Positions 1-9,691 of a stretch of DNA of 64,000 bases are shown here, piece by piece. The number at the start of each line of letters is the position of its first letter. The stretch's first letter is position 1. The position numbers and the translations under genes are program-made. The stretch comes from Phanerochaete sordida (lineage: Eukaryota; Basidiomycota; Agaricomycetes; Polyporales; Phanerochaetaceae): assembly GCA_019973155.2 (NCBI GenBank), contig BPQB01000002.1:124001-188000 (forward strand). The letters run 5' to 3'. The notes under the pieces are model-generated. The model was not told where the DNA came from and searched no databases. It worked only from the letters and a program-made list of their open reading frames with translations.

Positions 1-1
1 A

Positions 2-139
2 TCCCCAGAGGATGTCGCCGTACTGGTGACGCTGTTTCCCAGGATATCGGGAGGGGACGATTGGGTAGATCGGACGATGCAGGCGATGCTGAGACTGTTG
101 GAGCGAGAGAGAGAGTTACTCTCGCTCGAAGGACTATGA
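2..139 (+). CDS. 3' end of an F-box/LRR-type protein (partial)
   Basis: The reading frame is open from the left edge of the window to TGA at 137-139 and codes for the last 45 residues of a larger protein. The stretch SPEDVAVLVTLFP resembles the same place in the F-box gene at 11.9-13.5 kb (SPHDAGTLAVLFP). Both end in a short hydrophobic and charged tail of the type LLERERELL. I therefore read it as the C-terminus of another member of the F-box/leucine-rich family that fills this window. The start, the F-box and most of the repeats lie outside the window, so nothing can be said about whether the gene is intact. Confidence 0.6.
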   Translation, partial: SPEDVAVLVTLFPRISGGDDWVDRTMQAMLRLLERERELLSLEGL

Positions 140-611
140 AAGCGACGAGTCAGTATTTTGCGCGGTTTCTCCAACCCCGCTGTGTAGTTGCGGTCGTATA
201 AGCCGCCACGCGCTGCTCAGACCAGACTGCGAAAGGCGAGACACGGACTGTACACGTTCTTTCAGACATCGCTGCCTTTCAACTCTTTTTGTCTGCTTAT
301 CCTGTCATTGTGCCTTCCATTTTGCACAGTGTAAGATGGCTCTCAGTCGGTCCCAGGCTGATTTCGCTCGATACTCCTCCTGGCAGATATTGGGAGACGC
401 GCGCGCAAGAACCGACATATTCCAAAAAAGGCTGAGGCGGACCGACGGTTTCCCAAAAAGAGTCTTCGAAGCGCTGAGCGCCGAACCTCAACAAAAACCT
501 TCATGGTCCAGGAGTCAGAGATGCAAGTCCCAACACAAAGGTGAGCAAGCACTGTAAAAAGCATCGAATCATGCTCAAGATGGTCTAAATAGCAGTGTTC
601 CTGGGAATGAG
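140..611. other. Intergenic region before F-box gene 1
   Basis: No coding pattern with conserved residues is visible. It presumably holds the 3' untranslated region of the partial gene and the promoter of the next one. Confidence 0.4.
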
Positions 612-2269
612 ATGCGGCAAGGGCAGTTTGGGATGTTGGAAGGATTGACCGCTACGCATCGTTGCATGCGCATTGCGGAGATCATTTCGCTGATAGCGGC
701 CGAACTCTGGTGCCAGCATGCGCTCAAAACGCTCGTGTCATTTTCTCTGACGTGCCATACGATATGTGGCCCAGCCCTGGACGAGCTGTGGCGGGAAGGT
801 GTCGACCTTGCCGACCTTGTCCGCGTCCTCCCTGAAGACGTCCTGGCCGAGCGCGGCAAAAGAACGGTACGTCTCCTCCTATGTCGTTGTATATCGAGCT
901 CATAGACAGACAGAGCGTCGTTCGTGCGCCATCCGAGCTCGCATGGGGTCGCTTTGACCGCTACGCGCGGTGCATTTCAAGCGCAAAGTGGTGGAACCAT
1001 GACAAGCCATGGCTTCCAAGGACCATCAGCGATGTGCTACCAAAGTTCTCGGTTGACTGGGCCTCATTGCTCAGATACTACCCTGGCAATCAGCCTCTGC
1101 CCCGCCTGCGAAGTCTTCGCTGTAACATCGAGCCTGACGCGACGCATAGCCGACTGCTACTTTTACCCCCCTTGCAGGAGCTCGATCTATCATACATGTG
1201 CGAACCGAATCTGCTCGTCATGCTCCAGGCAACACTCCCTTGCGCGCCCGTTCTTCAAGTTCTCGATGCCCATACCTGGCCTGCGAACAGAAATGTCGAC
1301 CACCTAGAACATATCGCCTCTATCTCGCGACCGTTGCTACACATGCGAGCGTTGGTCCGCCTGTGGATCAGTGCAATATCTCTGGAAGCGATGGAGCACC
1401 TGGCGTTCCTCCCCAGCCTAGAGAACCTCAGCTGCTGCGTCCGCATGCTTGGCAGAGAGCAGACCTCAACGAAGCTCCAGTACCCATCCCTAAAACACGC
1501 CACGCTCGGTGTCCACTGGGATGAACTCTCCGAGTTTACCCGCATGCTCGATCGCATGGTCGCCCCGCGGCTCAATATCCTCACAATCGAATATTTTGTC
1601 CCACGCGCGCTGTCGCGGGCGGAACGTCGTGCGCTTCCCTCGACAAGTCACCTTGACGCCCTCTGCGCGGCGCTCGCTACGTTTACAGCTCTCGTCTCGC
1701 TCGATGTTGACCTTGGTGATGATGGCGAATTCCCCCACATGTGGCGGCACGACGCCTGTCTCAACGGCACGGCGCTGTCCCGGCTTTTCGTCCTCCGGAA
1801 CCTCCGCTCGCTGGTCATGATGCCCATCCCGTTCGACCTGCGCCCGCACGATATCGAGGCGATCGCTGCCGCCTGGCCGGAGATGCAGAGTCTCAGAGTG
1901 GGGGACATGGCGCCCGGTTTGGAGCAGCGCACCGAAAGCCTCCTACGCGTCGACGACCTCCTGCCCATCGCGCTACACTGCACGCAGCTCACGATGCTCG
2001 GCCTGCCGCTTCGGATACCGGCGCAGTACGACGATGACCCCATCCCCGGCCCGGTGGATTCGGTGTGCCCTCTGCGGAGCCTGCATGCTGGCGAACAGGG
2101 GGTCACGTTCTCTGTCCGAGACGCAGCAGTCTTGACGACATTCTTCCCGGGGGTCATCATGGAGGATTACAGCGAAATCGACAGCAGGGATATAGAGGCG
2201 TTGCGGATGACCGTGCTGATAGAGACTATGACGCTGCTGGTAAGGCGGGAGCGTGAGCGGCGGGCGTAG
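612..2269 (+). CDS. F-box/LRR-type protein 1 (start codon uncertain)
   Basis: Exons 612-866 and 914-2269 with a 47 nt intron (gtacgt...cag, phase 0) give about 536 residues. Exon 1 carries the family's F-box-like segment (FSLTCHTICGPALDELW); exon 2 is a string of degenerate leucine-rich repeats. F-box proteins bind Skp1 and present substrates to SCF ubiquitin ligases; the substrate here is unknown. The paralogues all start ATG-CAT-CGT/CGC-TGC. Here that first codon is ACG (654-656), so translation must begin upstream (in-frame ATG at 612 or 642) or at ATG 666, which removes four residues. I chose 612 only because it is the longest. The gene sits tandem to and is closely similar to the gene at 3224. 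Confidence 0.7.
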
Positions 2270-3223
2270 CTTTTGCGGGCGTCCTTCGTAAGTCGCACGC
2301 TCTCTTACAGTTGCGACTGGCGCGCTTATATTCATGCGGGAAGGCAGGCTTTGTACAATCCAGCCTGTCGTTGGCCAAGTTGCGTACGAAAAACGACCTC
2401 CGGAGCATGGGACCAGGAACCGGACGAGGTCTGTGTGCGACCTACCCCTCGCGGCGATACTCACACATCGCCGTGTTCGATTTTTCGCTCTCGATTGCAC
2501 GAGACTCAGAGTCACGACTTCACCACCGTACAGAAAGAGGCTAGTGTACCCGCAGAGTGGCTCGTACTCCAAGGCGGAAGGGACCGAACAATCTCATGAG
2601 CCTGGAGAACCGTGATGGGTCCGTACCCCCGCACTCATGGCGACAGTGGTCGGGACCGTTAGAAACATATGAGGAACGGTATGGTCGTTTGAGTGGGATA
2701 GAACACTATGCTTATCCGAGTTCGAGCGACCATGGAGCTGGCGTGCCTCAGGTTTCACCTGAGCGGGACGGCGTCCTGACTGACTACCTTGGCAGTACTG
2801 CTGCGTACTACTTATTTTCTTTCGGCGGCCGCCTTGCTTGATTTTCTAAGTCAGTATTTAAGGATTGTACCCGTGCATAGTCCAGTATCATACACGTTTG
2901 GCCTCAGAGGCTGCCATGGCTTGTACTCCGAGCGCGCGCCAACTGGCCGACACGCTCTCAAAATGGTCGAGGCGGGCCGACTGTGACTTCCCAAAATGGC
3001 CTGTCCGGGAAATTTAAGCGCTCCGGGCGAAAATCTTGAGAAACCTTTATTCCCAACATCCCCCACGGCCCAGGAGCCAGAAGCGCAGTGTTAAGCGTAA
3101 GAAAGGTGAGAATATGCTAAAATAGGCGTAGAGTAGTGCTCACGCTGGTGTGCCGAGCAGCAGGCGACTCGCCGCCTTTTCGACGCGAGAGACAGACAGG
3201 GTCTGTCAGCAGGATAGACCTTC
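2270..3223. other. Intergenic region between F-box genes 1 and 2
   Basis: About 950 bp. I see no open frame with family-like residues, no tRNA and no clear repeat. It holds the 3' end of gene 1 and the promoter of gene 2. Confidence 0.4.
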
Positions 3224-4836
3224 ATGCACCGCTGTCTGCGTATTGCAGAAATTGTCTCGCTCATTTCACGTGAACTTCAGCTCAGGAATGCCTTCGGTAC
3301 CCTCGTCTCGTTCTCCCTCGCCTGCCACACAATCTGCGGCCCAGTCTTGGACGAGCTGTGGCGGCAAAATATCGACCTCGTTCACGTCCTACCTGAAGAC
3401 GTCATCGCCCAGCGCAATAATAGACTTGTACGTCTACTCTTATATCATAAAATGTTGAACTCACTGGCAGGCAGACCGTCATTTCTGCGCCATCCGAACT
3501 CGACTGGAGTCGCTTTGATCGCTACGCGCGATGTATTCAAAGCGCAATGTGGTGGAACCATCGCAAGTCGCTTTCTCGTGGGGCTGTTAAGGACGCGGGG
3601 CTAGAATCTTCTGTCGATTGGACGTCCGTACTCAAGCACTATCCCGGAAATCAGCCCCTGCCCCACCTGCAAAGACTTCGATGCAACATCGAGCCGGACG
3701 CGATACATAGCCAGCTGCTGCTTCTACCTCCATTGACAGATCTCCGTCTGTCATATACATCGGACCAGAGCACTCTCGCCATGATAAAGGCGTTGTCTTC
3801 CTGCACACACATGCTCCAAAAGCTCGAGATCTACACCTGGCCCGAGAGGAGGAACGTCGACGAATTCGAGCAGATCGTCTCTATTTCGCGACCACTGCTA
3901 TCTATGCGGGCATTGGTATGCCTCCGAATGGGCGCATTGACTCTGGAGGCAGTGGAGCACCTTGCGTCCCTGCCCAGCCTGGAAAGCTTCACCGGCTGCG
4001 TCCGCATGTTTGGAACAGAGCAGCCCTCGACCATACTTCAGTTCCCATCACTCAAGAATGCCACCCTCGGTTTCCACTGGACCGAGCTCCCCGGGTTCAC
4101 GATCATGCTTCGCTGCGTGGTCGCGCCTCGCTTGGATACGCTCGAAGTCGAGTATTTTGTCCCGCCAGGGCTGTCGCGTGCGGAGCGCCCGGCACTCCCC
4201 TCGGCGAGCCACCTCGACGAGCTCTTCACAACGCTCACCAAGTTCAAAAATCTCGCCATGCTAGACTTCGAGCTCTCACAGATCGGCGACTACCGGTACA
4301 TATGGCGCGACGACGCGTGCCTCAGCGGGGCCGTGCTGTCGCGGCTTTTCGTCCTTCGCAACCTCCGCTCGCTGTCCATGGTGCGAATCCCGTTTGACTT
4401 GCACCCGCATGATATCGAGGCGATTGTCTCCGCATGGCCGAGGATACAATATCTCAGGCTCGGTGACATGGCGCTCGGCTTGAAGGACCGCCTCGAGAGC
4501 CTCCTGTGCGTCGACGACCTCCGGCCCATCGCGCTGAACTGCGCACAGCTCACGACGCTCGGAGTTGCACTTCGGATACCGGCGCAGTACGACCAGGACC
4601 CGGTACCCAGTCCGGTGGAGTCGGTGTGCCCGCTGCAGTGGCTGCATCCTGGTGTACAAGGGGTCGAATTCTCGATCAGGGACGCGGCAGTCTTGACCAA
4701 TTTTTTCCCAGACGTTCGCTTGGATGATTTCAGTGAAGATATCGACCAGGAGTTGGAGGCGTCGCGTATGACTGAGCTGATTGAAACCATGGCACTCATG
4801 CTAAAGCGGCAGCGACAGCGATTACAGCGTCGTTGA
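3224..4836 (+). CDS. F-box/LRR-type protein 2
   Basis: Exons 3224-3427 and 3475-4836 (intron 47 nt, gtacgt...cag, phase 0) give 521 residues. It begins MHRCLRIAEIVSLI, the standard opening of this family, followed by the F-box-like segment FSLACHTICGPVLDELW within the first 60 residues. The rest is leucine-rich repeats, for example LFVLRNLRSLSMVRIPFDL, with conserved blocks PHDIEAIVSAWP and DAAVLTNFFPDV near the C-terminus. It is the closest relative of the gene at 612 and has the same intron position and length, so the two are a recent tandem duplication. Likely role is substrate choice for an SCF ubiquitin ligase (family inference); the target is unknown. Confidence 0.8.
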
Positions 4837-5952
4837 TATGCAGCGAGCTTCCGTACGTGAGTCTCGCTGGCCCTTCAAACTTCAGCTTTTTGCACAACTG
4901 AAGCTGATATCTGTGCTGTAAGATAGGCATTATTCAGCTCAAGCTATCGGCATCCAAGATGAAATCAGCCCCGTCTCCTTAGTTTCTGGCGAGCCACCTC
5001 CTCGAAGGCGACGGACCGGGGAAGGTGGACCTCCTACGTCTCTCACGGTACTGCCCGGTTCTCCCAAGACCCCGGGTGTTTCGCTCTGTTCGTCGGCATA
5101 CCAAAAACCGTGACTCGACGTCGGAGGATCCAAGCTGGCCTGTGGGCCGGAACCCTCACTTTTTGGCATGCAAGGGAATGTTATCGAGGCGCATGCTGGA
5201 ACCGTTTGGGTGGCCTCTTGCGTGCTGCGCTCATTCCAGTGTAACACGATATGCCACGATATGTATCTGTCTGCGATAATCTTACGCCTGCGCAAGCCTG
5301 ACGCACCCAGCCAACATGAAATAGGTTCTCGTGGCTTCTGGCGAGGCTGTGATGCTCGCCGATAGACCCTCGCTGTGTAAAGACGTAAGTATCTAGCTCA
5401 ATTCTGACATCAAGGACAAATTCATGCGCGAAGGTTTTGGTCGGACGCGAGACTTGGCTTGATAAGCAGTCCTCTGCGCTGGAAAGCCGTGATCATGGAT
5501 AGAGGTGAAGCTTCGCATGCTGTGGCGAAGACGAGACACATCGGCCTTCGTTCGGGCCCCCGTCGCACCACCCGCTTGTACTTTGAGAGACTGGAAGCGA
5601 GCCAAGTCAGGCTGCCTTATGAGCAAGGTGGTGCGATGGGCAGCGATGAACATCGCAGCGGCAGCTTCCTCTGTAATGCGAGATCAGGTTGTTAGCACAC
5701 TCTGTCGAAGCGGAGACGCGCCGCTCGTTCATCCATCGTGACGGTCAATATTTCCCCCCGCAATTCAGAGATGTGGTAGAATAATGATAGCAGGCGACGC
5801 ATGAGATTGGGACGAGGTGAGATAGCGAAGTTCTCTATGGCATGACAATATTATACAGTACATCCATGGATAGGTAAGGATACCTGTCGCACACGCACAT
5901 CAACAAGAGCAGCAGGAAGACAGCAGAAATAGAATGCATACATCGAGTGATT
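4837..5952. other. Gene-poor stretch
   Basis: About 1.1 kb with no convincing gene. Around 5225-5260 a few bases resemble the F-box segment of gene 1, but the frame is broken and the match is too short to call a relic. Confidence 0.35.
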
Positions 5953-6796
5953 TTACACCGCACTAGGAGGACTGGGCTCTACTAGAGGTGGACGAGGCGT
6001 CAACGCCTCAAATTGTTCCGCAGTCCAAGGGACGCTGATGAGGCCAAGTTCGTATATTGGAACGCCGCCTCGACCGCCAGCTCTGGAGGGATTCGGCGAA
6101 GGCATGGCTATCGCCACAGCAAGGTGCAGCGAGCCCGCATCATTGGGAGTTGTCGGTGTCGTCATGGTAGGTGGTCGAGGATCCAGTCCTCTGACCCACC
6201 GACCGACGGCATCGAGTCGCCGGCGGTGAGGCGACCTCGACGGCGGTCGCATGGCCGACGCAGAATCTAACGGCGGGAGCTTCGGCGGCTGCACGGGTGA
6301 CACGGCCAAGGGCTGAAAGATAGGACGCATACATCAACCCCGGGAGCAGATGACGGCTTCACAGCCCATGTGAGGGCGTGCTCACCACGAACGCGTCCCA
6401 CCCGCTCCTGTTCCTTCTCCCTATGCTATACTTGTAATCCCATAGCTTCGGCTTCTCCCCAAGCTGCTTTCTTCGTCGGGACCTTCGACTTGCTGGGGCA
6501 GGCTCCAGAGGCCCTGGAGGCACCGCCCCCGCGGCTATCTGTCGCTGGCGCATGAGACGCAAAAGCCCAACATGCCGCAGGAACAGCAGAGAGAGTAGTC
6601 CGCCGGCAAAGATACCGATGGCAAGGAAGGCGAGGACGAGGGCTGGTGAGCCAGTCTTGGAGAAAAAGCCCGACGGTCCTCCGGCGGGATGCGGGGTTGA
6701 GGACGCCGAAGCTATCGAGCTCGATGCCGTGGTCGCGATAGGTGTCCCATTGGCAGGGGTGACAGAGGTGGTGGTGAACGAAGGCTGGGACGTCAT
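5953..6796 (-). CDS. Single-pass membrane protein of basidiomycete type
   Basis: Exons 6796-6386 and 6312-5953 (73 nt intron, gtgagc...cag, phase 0) give 256 residues. The first 45 residues are rich in Ser and Thr. One strong hydrophobic segment follows (about residues 50-73, ALVLAFLAIGIFAGGLL), then a basic cytoplasmic part with KLGEKPKLWD-like text. The C-terminal exon ends with AVAIAMPSPNP and an acidic/aromatic tail. I recognise this layout (Ser/Thr-rich head, one helix after SKTGSPALV, 'GEKPKLWD', 'IAMPSP') as a widespread but uncharacterised basidiomycete family. No enzyme motif is visible, so function is unknown. It is divergent from the macrofage activating glycoprotein gene. Confidence 0.75.
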
Positions 6797-7359
6797 GCTC
6801 GACGGCCGCTAGCTTGACTTTGCAAGGCTGGTAGAAACTGTGGCCATGGAAGATGGAATGAAAAGTGCATGTCGGCGCCAAGCGACCTCGCAGCTTTCTT
6901 CCGTCCACCACTCACCTCGTGATGCTGCTAAGATTATCTCGCGTCCTTGCGGGCTCTGGAGAGCGTGGTGAAGACGTTCGAACGCTCCTGCAAGGTATGA
7001 AGCGAGTATGGTCGTAGGAACACCGCCTAACGCCCCAGGAGACAAGCTGCCTGACCTGGGATCACCCTGGGGCACCGGCGCATCTCAACATTGACGCACG
7101 AGGAGAAGACCATGCCTCGTCGGGGCACGAGGTCCGGGAAAGGTCCTGCGGAGAAATCTACGGTCGGACGAGCCCGTCTTCTCGCTGCAGACGGCGAGCA
7201 ACGTGAGCCATATCTATGCACGTCGCGCCCACGCGGCTCGAACCGGCTAGAAGATGACTCTTTCCCTGGCTCTGATGGTATTAAAGCCCCATCCGACGTT
7301 GGGCATCCCTCGCCGAGGCCACCCAACCTTCCTTCCCTATCGCCGTGTTCAAGCCCAGG
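6797..7359. promoter_or_regulatory. Divergent promoter region
   Basis: A 563 bp gap separates the start codons of the membrane protein (-) and the macrofage activating glycoprotein (+), so both promoters must lie here. No clear TATA box or operator could be picked out by eye. Confidence 0.4.
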
Positions 7360-8698
7360 ATGCTCCCCCAGATCCTCGCCGCCCTCGCGCTCCCCCTCGC
7401 TGCCCGTGCACAGACGTACAGCGCGACGTACCTGCCGTCGAATGTCCCGCCGACGACAGAGCAAGGCCAGTCGGGCACGAACCAATGTGGGACAGGGTCC
7501 AACCAGACGTCAATGTGCCAGAATGTCTACAGTGCGTAGCTTTATACTTTTGTCGACGCGCCCGCTAAGCTTTGCGTTTTGCAGTTAACTCGGTAGACGA
7601 CTTCTGCATCTTTGGTCCTCCCCAACCGGGCCCCGACTCCGTTATCGGCAACACCGAGCGTATCGAGGTCTCCTGGTGCATCAAGTCTGGTTACGGTACC
7701 CGTCTCATCCCTGACGGTGCCATTACCGGTGCGCACTTCGTGCAGACGCCAGACTACGTTCAGGTCACCGGAGTGGGCGACCTGACGAAGATCAACATCC
7801 CCGCGGGCGACGCGGGCGGCGAGCTCGACCCGCACGGCGCGGACGGGAACGGCAACCCGATCGGCGGGCTCGTCTTCTCGCAGGCGTTCGGGCAGCTCGC
7901 GCAGCTGCACGAGTGGACGAACTTTGTCGCCTTCGACGAGTTCTGCATCCGCGGCTGCAAGGACGGACCGAACGCGCCCGCGCTCTGCCAGCACATCTAC
8001 GACGTGATGGGCTGCTTCTGGAACATGCCTGGCGACTACGACGCGGGGGTCTTCGAGGACTGCAAGGGCGACAGCGGCGAGCCCATGGGCGTGTACGGCG
8101 CGTCGACCTTCCACCAGGGCGACCCCACCACGCCCCCCGCGCACTCCGCGCCGGCCGTGTCGCAGTGCACGCCGCTCAGCACCATCGGCAACCTCGCAGC
8201 CGGCGGGAGCACATCCTCGAGTGTGGCCGCCTCGACGACCTCTGTAAGCATGCCTTCCGTTACGTCGAGTTTCGTTGTCTCCTCTTCCTCCACTTCCTCA
8301 ACTGTGCCTGCGCCGTCGTCCTCACCCGCTTCTCAGTCTCCCGCGCAGTTCTCTATATCTTCCTCCGCATCCTCGTCTGGAGCTAGTTCCACTCCCTCTT
8401 CCTCGACTTCCCAGACCGGCTCGATCATCCCATCTTCCGCTGTGAGTCTCCCTTTCTGTGGAGTCGCCTCTCTGCACGCATTTCTTTCCAGACATTGGTT
8501 ACACGCACGTGCTGACCTCCTATTCAGTCCGCAGGCTCGTCCCCGGCGACCTCTGGCCCGTCGCACACGTCTTCGACGAGCTCGACTGGCGCTTCTCCGA
8601 CTGGCGGTGCCTCGAACGATGCCCACTCGATCCGCATCGGCTGGGAGCTCGCTCTCGCAGCCCTAGGCGTCGTCGCTGGAGGCGTCGTCGCCCTCTAA
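7360..8698 (+). CDS. Macrofage activating glycoprotein-like secreted protein
   Basis: Exons 7360-7531, 7585-8441 and 8528-8698 (introns 53 and 86 nt) give 399 residues. Residues 1-18 form a signal peptide (MLPQILAALALPLAARA|Q). The mature part has the family signatures GTNQCG, NSVDDFC, VEVSWC, GYGTRLIPDG, GDLTKINIPAGD, LDPHGADGNGNPIGG and DVMGCFWNMPG, with many conserved cysteines. A long Ser/Thr-rich linker follows. The last 25 residues are hydrophobic with no basic tail, fitting a GPI-anchor signal. The name comes from basidiomycete homologues; the molecular activity is not established. The ATG at 7360 is chosen because it opens the signal peptide directly. Confidence 0.85.
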
Positions 8699-9082
8699 AG
8701 CGTCGATGTGCAGGCCTGAACGCTTTCATTTACGCAAAAAAACTCTCGCCACTTCTTTGCACAGACTTTGATTACGACTCTTATGACTCACGCACGGACT
8801 TTCGAACACTGTTTCGCTCTTTGGGTTGTTGTGTGTATACCCCCCACTCTTGCTTTGTCCTCTGGGACTGTGTACGCTACTGTACTTACCCTTGGTTTGC
8901 TGTAATGTTACGGACATGGCAGTGCTGCATGTGCTGTTATGTGTTCTTCGGACCCTCCCTATGCGGTCAATGTCGCCCGAAGCTGAAGTTCTGTTGCATT
9001 CCTGAGTCAGTCTGCGTCTCAAGGCCCAACGTAGAGGAATGCACGGCGTATCTGAAAGGGGCGCATCGTGGAATTGACTACG
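8699..9082. other. 3' flank
   Basis: No gene seen; presumably the 3' ends of the two converging transcripts. Confidence 0.4.
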
Positions 9083-9643
9083 CTACTTTTGCAGAGGCAT
9101 GGGGTGGAGATCGAAGAGGGTGGCTAAGGACATCGATCTTGCCCTCCCCAGCACGTCGGGCGAGATGTCGACGATAGAGGGACTGACCCTGAGCAGTGCC
9201 AAGTCTGCCTCTGCAGACCGTAATAACCGGTAGTTGACCGAATGAAGAGTCCGACTCCCCCTCGGAAGATGCAGGTCTTCCACAGGGTACAGCATCACCG
9301 CTCTGCCTGCCTATTGTCGTGTCAGCTGGCGATGTGTTCTCAGGATAGGGTGCTGCGCTCACCGTATCCGGCTGTTCTACTCACGATGCTCATTCTCCAG
9401 ATCCTCGACTGCCAGGCCCTGGAATAGATTACAGCCACCCCAGGCGATTCCCCTGCCAAGCTTGCGTAATTATGAACGATGAGAAGCGGATAAAGGCAGC
9501 AGCTGTTTCCAGCTTCCGATATCGAGGAGGACTGCGGGGGTACGTCGGGGAGCGTGGGCCGGCGCCGCGCGCTTTTGGTCCACGCCCAGGAATTGCTCCC
9601 GCGCCCAGCTTACACCACATCCACCCGCATGACGGTCCGACAT
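9083..9643 (-). other. Possible small gene or gene relic, unidentified
   Basis: Two pieces read as protein when joined across a plausible intron. The upstream piece (about 9460-9388) contains GIAWGGCNLFQGLAVEDLEN. The downstream piece (about 9306-9083) contains VMLYPVEDLHLPRG and HSVNYRLLRS and ends at a TAG. The donor gtgagt and a second AG (gcag) keep the frame. Upstream of the first piece the frame meets TAA near 9467, so either a further intron or a nonsense change is needed; ATG at 9643 is a possible start. I do not recognise the family. It could be a small divergent partner of the glutathione transferase gene or the tail of a dead gene. Confidence 0.3.
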
Positions 9644-9665
9644 GACGTGCGCACACATCTGCGCC

Positions 9666-9672
9666 TTATAAG
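9666..9672 (+). promoter_or_regulatory. TATA-like box of the glutathione transferase gene
   Basis: TTATAAG lies only about 20 bases before the first in-frame ATG (9692). A start of transcription about 30 bases downstream would fall at or after that ATG and would favour the second in-frame ATG at 9785. Confidence 0.35.
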
Positions 9673-9691
9673 CCCTGGCTAGCCTTGGTCT

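Noticed and set aside
5220..5265. Resemblance to the F-box segment of gene 1
   Set aside because: Short, broken frame, and no other family blocks around it.
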